Source of the DNA: Streptomyces roseicoloratus
GTDB taxonomy: Bacteria; Actinomycetota; Actinomycetes; Streptomycetales; Streptomycetaceae
Direction: 5' to 3'
Length of the DNA: 64,000 nt
NCBI RefSeq assembly: GCF_004117935.1
Contig: NZ_SDOY01000137.1
Span: forward strand, 26,470 to 90,469
The position numbers and the translations under genes were made by a program. The notes beneath the pieces are model-generated. The model was not told where the DNA came from. It saw only the letters and a program-made list of their open reading frames with translations, and searched no databases. This document shows, one piece after another, positions 17,774 through 25,855 of this stretch (the stretch's first letter is position 1; each line of letters begins with the position of its first letter).

Positions 17774-18598
17774 GTGCCCGCCGTGCGAGCGAGAGTACGC
17801 GGCCCGGTTCCGGTCGTCGTCCACACGGGCCGGCGGCGCGGGACCGCCTCCCGCGCCCTGTGGACCTCCGCCGAAGCCCTCGTCACCTGCGGCGTTCTCG
17901 TGCTGCTGCTCGTTGTGCACCAGCTGTGGTGGACCAACCAGCAGGCCCGCGCCGGAGCCGTCGCGCAGGTGCGCAACCTGGAACGCGAGTGGGACTCCTC
18001 ACCTCCGGCCGGCCCGTCCCCTCCGGTTCGCTCGGCACCGGATCCGGGCCCCTCGCCTCCGGTCCCCTCGTCCTCGGACGGGTCCTCGGCTTCGTCCTCC
18101 GGCGGGGCGCCCCCCGGTTCCGAGTCCTTCGGCGGCCCTCCCGGGCGGGCGTCCGCCTCCGCCTTCGCCGTCCTCCGCATCCCCCGCCTCGGGCTCTCCG
18201 TCCCCGTCGCCCACGGCGTCGGCAGGCGCGGCGTCCTCGACAAGGGCTACGCCGGGCACTATCCCGGCACCGCCCAGCCCGGCCGCACCGGCAACTTCGC
18301 CCTCGCCGGGCACCGCAACACCCACGGCGAGCCCTTCCGTTACGTCAACCGGCTCCGGGCCGGCGACCCGATCACCGTCAGGACCCGCGACGGCACGTAC
18401 ACCTACCGCGTCGACCGGATCCTGCCGCAGACCTCGCCCCGCGACACCGGCGTCATCGCGCCCGTGCCCCGCTCCCTCCACAAGCCGTCCTACGGATACG
18501 ACCGCCCCGGCGCCTACCTCACCCTCACCACCTGCACCCCCGAGTTCACCTCCACCTACCGGCTTGTCGTCTGGGCCCTGCTCGTCGGCGGACCCTGA
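17774..18598 (+). CDS. Class E sortase
   Basis: 274 residues, GTG start. A single membrane segment (34-52) is followed by a Ser/Pro-rich linker (75-128) and the sortase barrel. Catalytic residues are visible: His180 in LAGHRNTHGEPFRYVN, Cys254 in TLTTCTPEF and Arg263 in STYRLVVWALL. The TLTTCTP wording is class E. Streptomyces class E sortases anchor proteins ending in LAxTG; one such protein, with LARTG, is encoded at 28724-29821. Confidence 0.9.
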   Translation: MPAVRARVRGPVPVVVHTGRRRGTASRALWTSAEALVTCGVLVLLLVVHQLWWTNQQARAGAVAQVRNLEREWDSSPPAGPSPPVRSAPDPGPSPPVPSSSDGSSASSSGGAPPGSESFGGPPGRASASAFAVLRIPRLGLSVPVAHGVGRRGVLDKGYAGHYPGTAQPGRTGNFALAGHRNTHGEPFRYVNRLRAGDPITVRTRDGTYTYRVDRILPQTSPRDTGVIAPVPRSLHKPSYGYDRPGAYLTLTTCTPEFTSTYRLVVWALLVGGP

Positions 18599-18619
18599 CC
18601 GCTCCCGTCCCCGTCCCCG

Positions 18620-20200
18620 TCAGCCGCGGCTTCGCGCCGCCGCCACGGTGATCGCCGCCCCCGCGAGGCCCAACACCGCCGACGCGACCAGCGCCGTGTC
18701 CGGGCCCGCCGTCGACAGGGCCAGGGCGAGGGCCACGCCCGCCGACGAACCGATGTAGCGGGCGGTGTTGTTCGCGCCCGAGCCCATCGCGGCCCGCTCC
18801 TGCGGTACGGAGTCGACGGCGAGGCGCGGCAGAGCGGCGTTCAGCAGGCCGCTGCCCGCGCCCGCCACGACCAGGCCGACGAGCAGCCGGGGCCAGGCCG
18901 GACCCGCGTCCACCGCGCCGAACAACAGGAGCACCCCCGCCGTCGACAGGAGGAAGCCCACGGCGAGCTGGTACGCGGCCGGGACCAGGCCCGCCAGCCG
19001 ACGCGCCTGGAGCGCCACCACGAACGCCGAGCCCGACCACAGCAGGAACAGCCACGCCGTGGTCATCGGCGCCATACCGGTGCCGCGCTGCAGCAGCGCG
19101 GGCAGCACACTGAAGAAGCCGATCACGGCGAGGCCCGTGAACAGCGCCCCCGCCGTGGCCGCCCGGAACGCCGGCCGCCGGAACAGCGCCAGGTCGATCA
19201 TCGGCGCCGGGCCGCGCCGCTCCACCCGTACGAAGGCCCCCGTCAGCACCACCGCGGCGAGCAGCAGGACGCCCACGGACGGGCGCAGCCAGCCGTCCCT
19301 GCCGAGGGTCAGTGCGGTGAGCAGCGCGCCGAGCGCGAGCCCGAGGGTGAGCGCCCCGGCGACGTCCGGCCGCCCCGCCCGCGGGGCCCGCGACTCGGCG
19401 AGGGCGCGCGCGCCGAACCCGGCCACGAGCAGCGTGCCCGCCGCCAGCACCTCGTACGTCCACCGCCAGCCGTCGACCGGGACGGCCGGTCCGGTCGGTC
19501 CGGTCAGTCCGGTCCGGTCGGCCAGGCCGCCCAGGCCGCCCAGCGCGGCCGTGCCACCCACGCTGCCCAGTGCGCCCGCGAGCAGCGGACCGAGCGCGAT
19601 GCCCGCGCTCACGAACGCGCCCCACACCCCGGTCGCCCGGATCCTGGCCGCCCCGCCCGGGTACGCATGGGCGATCAGCCCCAGGCTCGCGGCGAGTACG
19701 GCTGCGCTCGCCGCGCCCTGGGCGATACGGGCGAGGGTGAAGGCGAGTGTGGAGCCGGCGAGGCCGCCGAGGGCCATGGTGAGGCCGAGGCCCAAGGTGC
19801 CGAGCAGGAAGACCCGGCGTCGCCCGTGGTCGTCGGCGAGGCTGCCGGCGAGGAGAAGGACGACGGCGAGACCGAGCGGGGTGCCGTTGAGCAGCCACGC
19901 CTGCGCGGAGGCGGGCGTACCGAACTCCCGGGCCATGACGGGCAGGTCGAGCATCGGCGCCGTGTAGTTCATCAGCGCGAGCGTGGTGGCGGCGCTGGTC
20001 ACGGCGAGCGTCGCGGCGGGGCGATGGGGGCGGGCGGGGTGGTCGCCTTCGTGCCCCATCGCTTCCAATTCCGCTTCTGCTTCCGCTTCCGTTTTCGCTT
20101 CGGCTTCCGCATTCGCTGCCTTCGTCCGCGTCGCCGTAGCCGTTGCCGTTGTCAGCAGCGGCGTCTTCGTCGTCTTGGCGTCGGGGGCGGGCTGGGGCAT
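18620..20200 (-). CDS. MFS transporter, drug-exporter type
   Basis: 526 residues with about 14 hydrophobic helices and the MFS motif A region GSLADDHGRRRVFLLG after helix 2; the length and helix count fit the DHA2 (14-helix) export group. The first 55 residues are unusual: a hydrophilic tail made of Glu-Ala repeats (EAEAKTEAEAEAE). It is divergent from an HxlR-type regulator over a 135-bp region holding two palindromes, so expression is probably controlled by that neighbour. The substrate is unknown. Convergent with sortase E (21-bp gap). Confidence 0.85.
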   Translation of the reverse strand: MPQPAPDAKTTKTPLLTTATATATRTKAANAEAEAKTEAEAEAELEAMGHEGDHPARPHRPAATLAVTSAATTLALMNYTAPMLDLPVMAREFGTPASAQAWLLNGTPLGLAVVLLLAGSLADDHGRRRVFLLGTLGLGLTMALGGLAGSTLAFTLARIAQGAASAAVLAASLGLIAHAYPGGAARIRATGVWGAFVSAGIALGPLLAGALGSVGGTAALGGLGGLADRTGLTGPTGPAVPVDGWRWTYEVLAAGTLLVAGFGARALAESRAPRAGRPDVAGALTLGLALGALLTALTLGRDGWLRPSVGVLLLAAVVLTGAFVRVERRGPAPMIDLALFRRPAFRAATAGALFTGLAVIGFFSVLPALLQRGTGMAPMTTAWLFLLWSGSAFVVALQARRLAGLVPAAYQLAVGFLLSTAGVLLLFGAVDAGPAWPRLLVGLVVAGAGSGLLNAALPRLAVDSVPQERAAMGSGANNTARYIGSSAGVALALALSTAGPDTALVASAVLGLAGAAITVAAARSRG

Positions 20201-20258
20201 GCCGGGACCTCGCCTTCGGTGAGAGGAGTGCGGCGACTCGCCGTCTCCTGGTAGGTTC

Positions 20259-20269
20259 GTTCACTGAAC
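20259..20269. promoter_or_regulatory. Palindrome GTTCACTGAAC, likely operator
   Basis: It lies in the divergent MFS/HxlR region. It has the same GTTCA/TGAAC half-sites as the 20300-20314 site, with a shorter spacer. Confidence 0.5.
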
Positions 20270-20299
20270 CTTGACTCTCGGCTCACCGTAGCAGCCGTA

Positions 20300-20314
20300 G
20301 TTCAATCATTGAAC
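20300..20314. promoter_or_regulatory. Palindrome GTTCAATCATTGAAC, likely HxlR operator
   Basis: A perfect 7-bp inverted repeat around a single central base, 21 bp before the regulator's preferred start. A repressor bound here and at 20259-20269 could shut off both divergent genes. Confidence 0.6.
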
Positions 20315-20335
20315 CCACTCGCTACACTCGTCCCC

Positions 20336-20881
20336 ATGGCCCTCGGCAAGGACTACGCGAACCAGCACTGCTCCATCGCCCGCGCCCTCGAGGTCGTCGG
20401 CGAGCGCTGGACCCTCCTCGTCGTGCGCGACGCCTTCTACGGCGTCCGCCGCTACAACGACTTCCTCGTCCACCTCGGCGCCCCCCGCGCCGTCCTCGCC
20501 GCCCGCCTCCAGTCCCTCGTCGATGTCGGCGTCCTGGACAAGCGCCGCTACCAGGAAGCGCCTCCGCGCGACGAGTACGTGCTCACCGAGCGCGGCATCC
20601 GCCTCTGGCCCGTCCTGCGCGCCCTCGGGCTGTGGGGTCGCGAGGCCCTGCCCGGCACGCTGCCCATGCGGTCCTTCCACCACGTCGCCTGCGGCACCGA
20701 GCTCGCACCCGCGGGCGACTGCCCGGCCTGCGGGCTCGCCGTTCCGCCCGCCGACATCGAGATGCGGCCCGGCGCCGGTCTCGACCCCGACCCCGCCGAT
20801 CCCGTCAGCCGCGCCCTGCTGAAACCCCGCCGACTGCTCGTTCCGCTGGAACTCCCGCCGTCCGAATCGCGTCGTGTATAA
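20336..20881 (+). CDS. HxlR-family transcriptional regulator
   Basis: 181 residues. The HxlR winged helix is clear: CSIARALEVVGERWTLLVVRD, then FYGVRRYNDFLVHLG and LAARLQSLVDVGVL, then the wing DEYVLTERG. The C-terminal 70 residues add CGTELAPAGDCPACGL, which may hold zinc and is absent from minimal HxlR proteins. The ATG at 20336 is preferred because an upstream in-frame ATG at 20309 lies inside the palindrome. HxlR proteins often sense redox state or small molecules; here it probably represses the divergent MFS gene and itself. Confidence 0.85.
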   Translation: MALGKDYANQHCSIARALEVVGERWTLLVVRDAFYGVRRYNDFLVHLGAPRAVLAARLQSLVDVGVLDKRRYQEAPPRDEYVLTERGIRLWPVLRALGLWGREALPGTLPMRSFHHVACGTELAPAGDCPACGLAVPPADIEMRPGAGLDPDPADPVSRALLKPRRLLVPLELPPSESRRV

Positions 20882-20944
20882 CGGATGAGACCTGTGGAAC
20901 GGACCGTGAGCGGCCTGCGGAACGGCCGGTGGACGGAGGGTGAG

Positions 20945-21241
20945 ATGCTCGGCGATCTGGCCCTGCGCGTGCTCGCCCCGCTCCTCGTCCTCCTCGCCGT
21001 CGCCGACCTGCTCCTCTCCGAGGGAGCCGGCCTCTCCGCCACCGTCGCCGTCGCCGCGACCGCCTTCCTCTGCGCCCTCGTCGGCGGTGCCCGTACGGCC
21101 CTGCCCGTACCGCCCACCCGCGTGCGCACCGCCCTTCGCGACCGCGCGCGCCGCACCGCCTTCCTGCCGCAACGCGACCCCGACGCCTCGGGCCGCCGCA
21201 GGCCCCGGGCACCCGGCCGTCCCCTCCTGACGGCCGCGTAG
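20945..21241 (+). CDS. DUF6412-like small membrane protein
   Basis: 98 residues from the ATG at 20945, chosen because GGAGGGTGAG lies just upstream; an ATG at 20885 would add 20 residues. Two hydrophobic helices (about 5-23 and 29-48) are followed by a basic tail ending RDRARRTAFLPQRDPDASG, a wording I associate with DUF6412 proteins that sit beside a YidC paralogue in Streptomyces. The function is unknown; it may help the neighbouring insertase. Confidence 0.65.
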   Translation: MLGDLALRVLAPLLVLLAVADLLLSEGAGLSATVAVAATAFLCALVGGARTALPVPPTRVRTALRDRARRTAFLPQRDPDASGRRRPRAPGRPLLTAA

Positions 21242-21272
21242 GGGCACACACCTCGCAGGGGCACGCACCTCC

Positions 21273-21316
21273 GTACGGAGATCTCGTACGGAGATCCCCG
21301 TGCGAGATCTCCGTAC
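21273..21316. promoter_or_regulatory. Strong hairpin upstream of the YidC paralogue
   Basis: Perfect 14-bp arms (GTACGGAGATCTCG and its complement) flank a 16-nt loop. The loop repeats TACGGAGAT, so an alternative pairing is possible. It lies between DUF6412 and yidC, 78 bp before the latter's start, and could act as attenuator, processing site or terminator. No T tract is present. Confidence 0.45.
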
Positions 21317-21393
21317 TGCTGCTCCCCCCACGCGGTTCCGTCCTGCCGACTTCCCCTTCCTTCCGGCACGACGAGACCCCACGGAGGGCTCCC

Positions 21394-22122
21394 ATGTCCG
21401 TTTTCGCCTCCCTTGTCGAGCAGCTCGCCGACCTGCTCCGGCCGCTGTTCGCCACCGCCTCCACCGCCGCGGCGATCGTCCTGTTCACCATGGCCGTACG
21501 GCTCGCCGTCCACCCGCTCTCCCGGGCCGCCGCCCGCGGTCAGAAAGCCCGGACCCGGCTCGCCCCGCAGCTCGCCGACCTGCGCAAGAAGCACGCCAAG
21601 AACCCCGAGCGGCTGCAGAAGGCCGTGATGGAGCTGCACGCGAAGGAGAAGGTCTCGCCGTTCGCCGGCTGCCTGCCGAGCCTGCTCCAGGCTCCCGCCT
21701 TCCTCCTGATGTTCCACCTGTTCTCCAGCGGCCGGATGGCCGGCCACGACCTTCTCGGCGCCCCGCTCGGCGACCACTACGCCGACGCCCTCGCCCGCGG
21801 CGGGGTGTTCGGGCACGCCGGCCTGGTCTATCTCGCCCTGTTCGCCCTCGTCGCCGTCGTCGCCACGTACACCTATCTGCGGACCAAGCGGCAGCAGCAG
21901 GCCGCGCCCGCGGTCGCCAACCCCGGCCAGCCGGGCGCCGCGCTCGCCGCCGGCATGGCCCGCTGGCTGCCGCTGCTCTCCTTCGCGACGCTGATCTCGG
22001 TCGCCGTCGTGCCGCTGGCCGCCGCGCTCTACATCGTCACCAGCACCACCTGGAGCGCGGTCGAGCGGGCCTTCCTCTACCGCGACATGCCGACGGCGGG
22101 GGCGCTGGCTCCGACCATGTAG
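21394..22122 (+). CDS. YidC/Oxa1-family membrane insertase paralogue
   Basis: 242 residues. YidC2-type layout: N-terminal helix about 24-42 with the conserved Arg in MAVRLAVHPLS; the cytoplasmic hairpin QKARTRLAPQLADLRKK...NPERLQKAVMEL; then membrane helices FAGCLPSLLQAPAFLLMFHL, a hydrophobic stretch around VYLALFALVAVVATYTYL, and LPLLSFATLISVAVVPLAAALY. It would insert small membrane proteins into the lipid bilayer. It is shorter than the housekeeping YidC near rpmH and lacks the long C-terminal tail, so it is probably an accessory paralogue. Confidence 0.88.
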   Translation: MSVFASLVEQLADLLRPLFATASTAAAIVLFTMAVRLAVHPLSRAAARGQKARTRLAPQLADLRKKHAKNPERLQKAVMELHAKEKVSPFAGCLPSLLQAPAFLLMFHLFSSGRMAGHDLLGAPLGDHYADALARGGVFGHAGLVYLALFALVAVVATYTYLRTKRQQQAAPAVANPGQPGAALAAGMARWLPLLSFATLISVAVVPLAAALYIVTSTTWSAVERAFLYRDMPTAGALAPTM

Positions 22123-22232
22123 CGAGCGCGAGGTGGCCGGGGGCGCGGGGGCGCGGGGTGCGGGGGCGTGGGGCCGCGGTGAGTCGTGGTCCAGCGGCCT
22201 CGCGGAGTCGGCGTGACCCAGCCCGCTCGCCC

Positions 22233-22320
22233 CCTCGCCGCGTCGCCGCGTCGCCGCGTCGCCGCGTCGGTGCGTCGGTGCGTCGGTGTGCCGGTGCGTC
22301 GGTGTGTCGGTGTGTAGCCG
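22233..22320. repeat. Eleven tandem 8-bp units (CGTCGCCG/CGTCGGTG)
   Basis: A perfectly phased run of 8-bp units, changing from CGTCGCCG to CGTCGGTG part way along. It lies in the 369-bp gap 22123-22491 before the fumarylacetoacetate-hydrolase-family gene. The rest of the gap is G/C-rich with no coding signal. Copy number probably varies by slippage. Confidence 0.75.
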
Positions 22321-22491
22321 TGGGTGCAGGCGCGTGGCGATTACTCGTGCGTAAGGGTCCAGGGTGTGAACGGGGGCTTGCAGAGAGCCCCTTTCTCTTG
22401 GAGGATCGACCAATCCTCCGATGGCCGCACTCCATCGGCCGGGGCACTCCAAGGCCCGCCCCGCGGGCCACCTCGACCAGAGGAGAAGACC

Positions 22492-23349
22492 ATGAAGCTG
22501 CTGCGTGTCGGCCCGGCCGGGGCCGAGCGGCCTGCCCTCGTCGACCAGGACGGGACGCTGCGCGACCTGTCCGCGCTGGTCGACGACGTCGACGGCGCCC
22601 TGCTCGCCGACGGCTCCGCGCTCGACCGGATCCGTGCCGCGCTCGCCGCGGGCGTGCTGCCCGCGCTCGACCCGACCGGGCTGCGCGTCGGCCCACCCGT
22701 CGGCCGCATCGGCAAGGTCGTGTGCATCGGGCTGAACTACCACGGCCACGCCGCCGAGGTCGGAGCCGCCGTCCCCGAGGAGCCGGTCGTCTTCCTCAAA
22801 GCCGCCGACACCGTCGTCGGGCCCGACGACACCGTGCTCGTACCGCGCGGCTCGGTGAAGACCGACTGGGAGGTCGAGCTCGCGGTCGTCATCGGCCGCA
22901 CCGCCCGCTATCTGGAGACGGACGAGGAGGCCCTCGCCCACGTGGCCGGCTACGCGGTCGCCCACGACGTGTCCGAGCGCGAGTTCCAGATCGAGCGCGG
23001 CGGCACCTGGGACAAGGGCAAGAACTGCGAGACCTTCAACCCGCTCGGCCCGTGGCTGGTCACCGCCGACGAGATCCCCGACCCGCAGGACCTCGGACTC
23101 CGGCTCTGGGTGAACGGCGAGCTGAAGCAGGAGGGCCACACCTCCGACCAGATCTTCACGGTCGCCCAGGTCGTCCGCTACGTCAGCCGCTTCATGACCC
23201 TGTACCCCGGCGACGTCATCAACACCGGCACGCCCGCCGGTGTCGCCATGGGGCAGCCCGAACCCAAGCCGTACCTGCGCGCGGGCGACGTCGTCGAGCT
23301 GGAGGTCGAGGGGCTGGGACGGCAGCGCCAGGAGCTCAAGGGGGCGTGA
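22492..23349 (+). CDS. Fumarylacetoacetate hydrolase family protein
   Basis: 285 residues, ATG with AGGAGAAG upstream. FAH-fold motifs: KVVCIGLNYHGHAAEVG, EPVVFLKAADTVVGP, DWEVELAVVIGR, the GYAVAHDVSEREFQ block and a final PGDVINTGTPAGVAMG. Metal-binding acidic residues are expected in the VELE and DVS regions. Family members hydrate or decarboxylate 2-oxo acids in aromatic-compound breakdown (for example 2-hydroxyhepta-2,4-diene-1,7-dioate isomerase) or act on acylpyruvates; the sequence alone does not settle the substrate. It stands alone with no pathway neighbours. Confidence 0.85.
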   Translation: MKLLRVGPAGAERPALVDQDGTLRDLSALVDDVDGALLADGSALDRIRAALAAGVLPALDPTGLRVGPPVGRIGKVVCIGLNYHGHAAEVGAAVPEEPVVFLKAADTVVGPDDTVLVPRGSVKTDWEVELAVVIGRTARYLETDEEALAHVAGYAVAHDVSEREFQIERGGTWDKGKNCETFNPLGPWLVTADEIPDPQDLGLRLWVNGELKQEGHTSDQIFTVAQVVRYVSRFMTLYPGDVINTGTPAGVAMGQPEPKPYLRAGDVVELEVEGLGRQRQELKGA

Positions 23350-23445
23350 CGCCGGGCGGCCGGGTGTGAGGCGTTCGGGCGATGCGCCTCGCGCCGCTCG
23401 CGTGGGGCGTCGCCTCGGACGGCGGCATTCTGCATATTTCCGGAT

Positions 23446-25365
23446 ATGCGTTCAAAAGGAATGAATCGCCCACGTCCTTCGGTCCTCCCCGCCGCCGGCA
23501 CCGCGCGGGCGGCGGCGGTCGCGGCGACGGTGGCCGGCTCGGTCGTCCTCACCGGGGCCCTCGCGGCCACCGCCGCGTTCGCCGACCGGCTCCCCGGCGG
23601 CCTCGGCCCCTGCATCCCGGGCACGCCGCCGTGCCCGACCCCGTTCCCGGACGTCAACAACAAGGACGTCGTCGGCCGCGACAACAACATCAACGTCTTC
23701 GTCGGCGGCGACTTCCTCGTACGCGAGGCCGCGGCTGAAGCCGAGGGCAAGGTCGTGGTGCTCGGGAACTTCGACCAGAACAAGCGCACCGGTGTCTCGC
23801 AGGTCTACAACGTCGGCGTCGCGGGCGTCGGATCGCGCGTCCCGCCCGACAACGACACCGACTTCCTCACCGCCGGCGGCAACGTCACCGTCGCCACCGG
23901 CCAGCGCCTGCTCGCCGAGGAGGGCAGTACGCACGGAGTCGTACGGTACGGGGGCACCCTGACCGGAACGGTCAGCCCCAAGTCGGTGGCCGACCCCAAG
24001 GCGGCGGACCCGTACCGGAGCCTGCGCGACAAGCTCAGCGCGGCCAGCCGCTGCTACGCGTACGTGAAGGGCAGTCCGCGGACCGCGACCGGCACGGCCG
24101 TCAACCGGGACTACGAGACCCTCTTCACGGGCGACAGCACCTCCGCGCTGCAGGTGTTCAACGTCGACTTCGACCTGGAGTCGAAGACCAACGGTTCGCA
24201 GGGGCTGCGTTTCACCGGCATCCCGGAGAACGCGACGGTGCTCGTCAACGTCTTCGGCGCGGACCGGGTGATCGACACCTACATCAACGGCTTCCAGGAC
24301 GGGCTGCGCGAGCGGCTGCTGTGGAACTTCCCCGACGCGAACGGTGTGCTCTTCGAGGGCAGCGGCCAGTTCGAGGGCAGCGTGCTGATCGCGGACCAGT
24401 CCAGCACGGCGACCGTGACCATGCCGGGCATGAACGGCCGCTTCTACACGAGCGGCTCGCTCACCCACGCCTCACAGATCGACGGAGGCGGAGGCCAGGA
24501 GATCCACGCGTACCCGTTCGACGGCGACCTTCCCGCGTGCGAGGAAGGCGGGACGACGAATGGTGGGACGACGAATGGGGGCACGACGGACGGTGGCACC
24601 ACGGATGGTGGCACCACGGATGGTGGGGCGACCAATGGTGGGTCCACTGATGGTGGGACGACCAATGGTGGGACCACGGACGGGGGCACGACGGACGGGG
24701 GCACGACGGACGGCGGGACCACGAACGGCGGGACGACGGATGGGGGGACGACGGACGGCGGGACCACCGACGGAGGCACGACCGACGGAGGCACGACCGA
24801 TGGTGGGGCGTCCGACGGGGGCGTGACCAACGGCGGGACGACGAACGGTGGCGCGACCGACGGCGGGACCACGGATGGTGGGACCACCAATGGCGGCACG
24901 ACCGACGGCGGCACGACCGACGGGGGCGCCACCAACGGCGGCACCACCAACGGCGGCACCACCGACGGAGGCGCGACGGACGGCGGTTCGTCCGACGGTG
25001 GTTCGTCCGACGGCGGGTCCACGAACGGCGGGTCCACGAACGGCGGCGCCACAAACGGCGGGACCACGACCGGCGGCGCCACGACCGGTGGGTCCACCTC
25101 CGGCGGGGCGACCACGGGCGGTCAGACCACGGGCGGTCAGACCACCGGTGGTCACACCTCAGGCGGCCAGACCACCGGCGGTCATACCTCAGGCGGCCAT
25201 TCCACCGGCGGCCACTCCGGTTCCACCACCGGTGGTGGTGAACTGCCCGACACCGGTGCCGGGTCCAGCACCGGGCGGATCGTGATGAGTGCCACGGCCC
25301 TCGGTCTCGCCACCGCCGGTGGTGTGCTCGTCGCCGTTACGCGGCGTCGGCGGCGTACGTACTGA
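23446..25365 (+). CDS. Repeat-rich LPDTG surface protein, choice-of-anchor A domain
   Basis: 639 residues. Signal peptide (about 1-47), then a choice-of-anchor A (collagen-binding-type) domain to about residue 360 (GRDNNINVFVGGDF, VLGNFDQNK, GQFEGSVLIAD). About 45 pentapeptides of type TTDGG/TTNGG follow (368-595), then the sorting signal LPDTG (600-604), a hydrophobic helix and an RRRRR tail. It should be exported and linked to peptidoglycan by a sortase, with the repeats as a flexible stalk. LPDTG differs from the LAxTG signal typical of class E sortase. Its 3' end overlaps the convergent gene by 29 bp. ATG 23461 is an alternative start. Confidence 0.85.
   Translation: MRSKGMNRPRPSVLPAAGTARAAAVAATVAGSVVLTGALAATAAFADRLPGGLGPCIPGTPPCPTPFPDVNNKDVVGRDNNINVFVGGDFLVREAAAEAEGKVVVLGNFDQNKRTGVSQVYNVGVAGVGSRVPPDNDTDFLTAGGNVTVATGQRLLAEEGSTHGVVRYGGTLTGTVSPKSVADPKAADPYRSLRDKLSAASRCYAYVKGSPRTATGTAVNRDYETLFTGDSTSALQVFNVDFDLESKTNGSQGLRFTGIPENATVLVNVFGADRVIDTYINGFQDGLRERLLWNFPDANGVLFEGSGQFEGSVLIADQSSTATVTMPGMNGRFYTSGSLTHASQIDGGGGQEIHAYPFDGDLPACEEGGTTNGGTTNGGTTDGGTTDGGTTDGGATNGGSTDGGTTNGGTTDGGTTDGGTTDGGTTNGGTTDGGTTDGGTTDGGTTDGGTTDGGASDGGVTNGGTTNGGATDGGTTDGGTTNGGTTDGGTTDGGATNGGTTNGGTTDGGATDGGSSDGGSSDGGSTNGGSTNGGATNGGTTTGGATTGGSTSGGATTGGQTTGGQTTGGHTSGGQTTGGHTSGGHSTGGHSGSTTGGGELPDTGAGSSTGRIVMSATALGLATAGGVLVAVTRRRRRTY
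24549..25230. repeat. 15-bp coding repeats (TTDGG-type pentapeptides)
   Basis: About 45 imperfect 15-bp units inside the LPDTG gene. Codon 3 alternates Asp/Asn and codons 1-2 drift between ACG/ACC, TCC and GCG, indicating repeated unit duplication. Early units use GGTGGG, late ones GGCGGC. Confidence 0.85.
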
Positions 25366-25855
25366 GCAGGCGCTCCAGGCCGAGGACGACCAGCGCGTGG
25401 TCCTCGGCCTGCGGGAGGCCCGAGACCGTGACCGAGCCGATGACCCCGGCGCCCTCGACGGCGATCGGGAACGAACCGCCGTGCGCGGCGAAGCGGTCGG
25501 GGTCCAGGCGCGACGAGTCCTCGAAGGTCGTGCCCTTGGCGCGGAACCTGGCGCCCACGAGGAACGAGCTCACGCCGTACCGCTCGACGACCCGCCGCTT
25601 CCGTTCGATCCAGGCGTCGTTGTCCGCGCTGGATCCGGGCAGCGCGCAGTGGAAGAGCTGCTGGGCCCCGCGCCGTACGTCGATCGCGACCGGGGCGCGC
25701 CGCTCCCGCGCCAGCTCGACCAGGATCGTGCCGAGCGTCCACGCGTCCTCGTACGTGAAGCGCGGCAGCACCAGCCGGGCCTCCTGCGCCGTCAGTTCCT
25801 CGACGTCGGCGTCGAGGGCACCGGCGACGCCGGTGACGGGGTTCGGGGTGGTCAC
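25337..25855 (-). CDS. Heme-degrading-domain / UPF0303-like protein
   Basis: 172 residues from the GTG at 25855, which overlaps the stop of the upstream oxidoreductase gene (GTGA). Sequence such as YEDAWTLGTILVELARERR, PVAIDVRRGAQQLFHCALPG, NDAWIERKRRVVERYG and DPDRFAAHGGSFPI matches the UPF0303/HbpS-GlcG-like fold annotated as heme-degrading domain. Heme binding has not been shown for most members. Translational coupling suggests a shared role with the Gfo/Idh/MocA enzyme. Confidence 0.8.
   Translation of the reverse strand: MTTPNPVTGVAGALDADVEELTAQEARLVLPRFTYEDAWTLGTILVELARERRAPVAIDVRRGAQQLFHCALPGSSADNDAWIERKRRVVERYGVSSFLVGARFRAKGTTFEDSSRLDPDRFAAHGGSFPIAVEGAGVIGSVTVSGLPQAEDHALVVLGLERLLSTYAADAA

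Noticed and set aside
24549..25230. Regular repeats that might suggest a CRISPR array.
   Set aside because: The units are contiguous 15-bp coding repeats with no unique spacers, inside a secreted protein gene.
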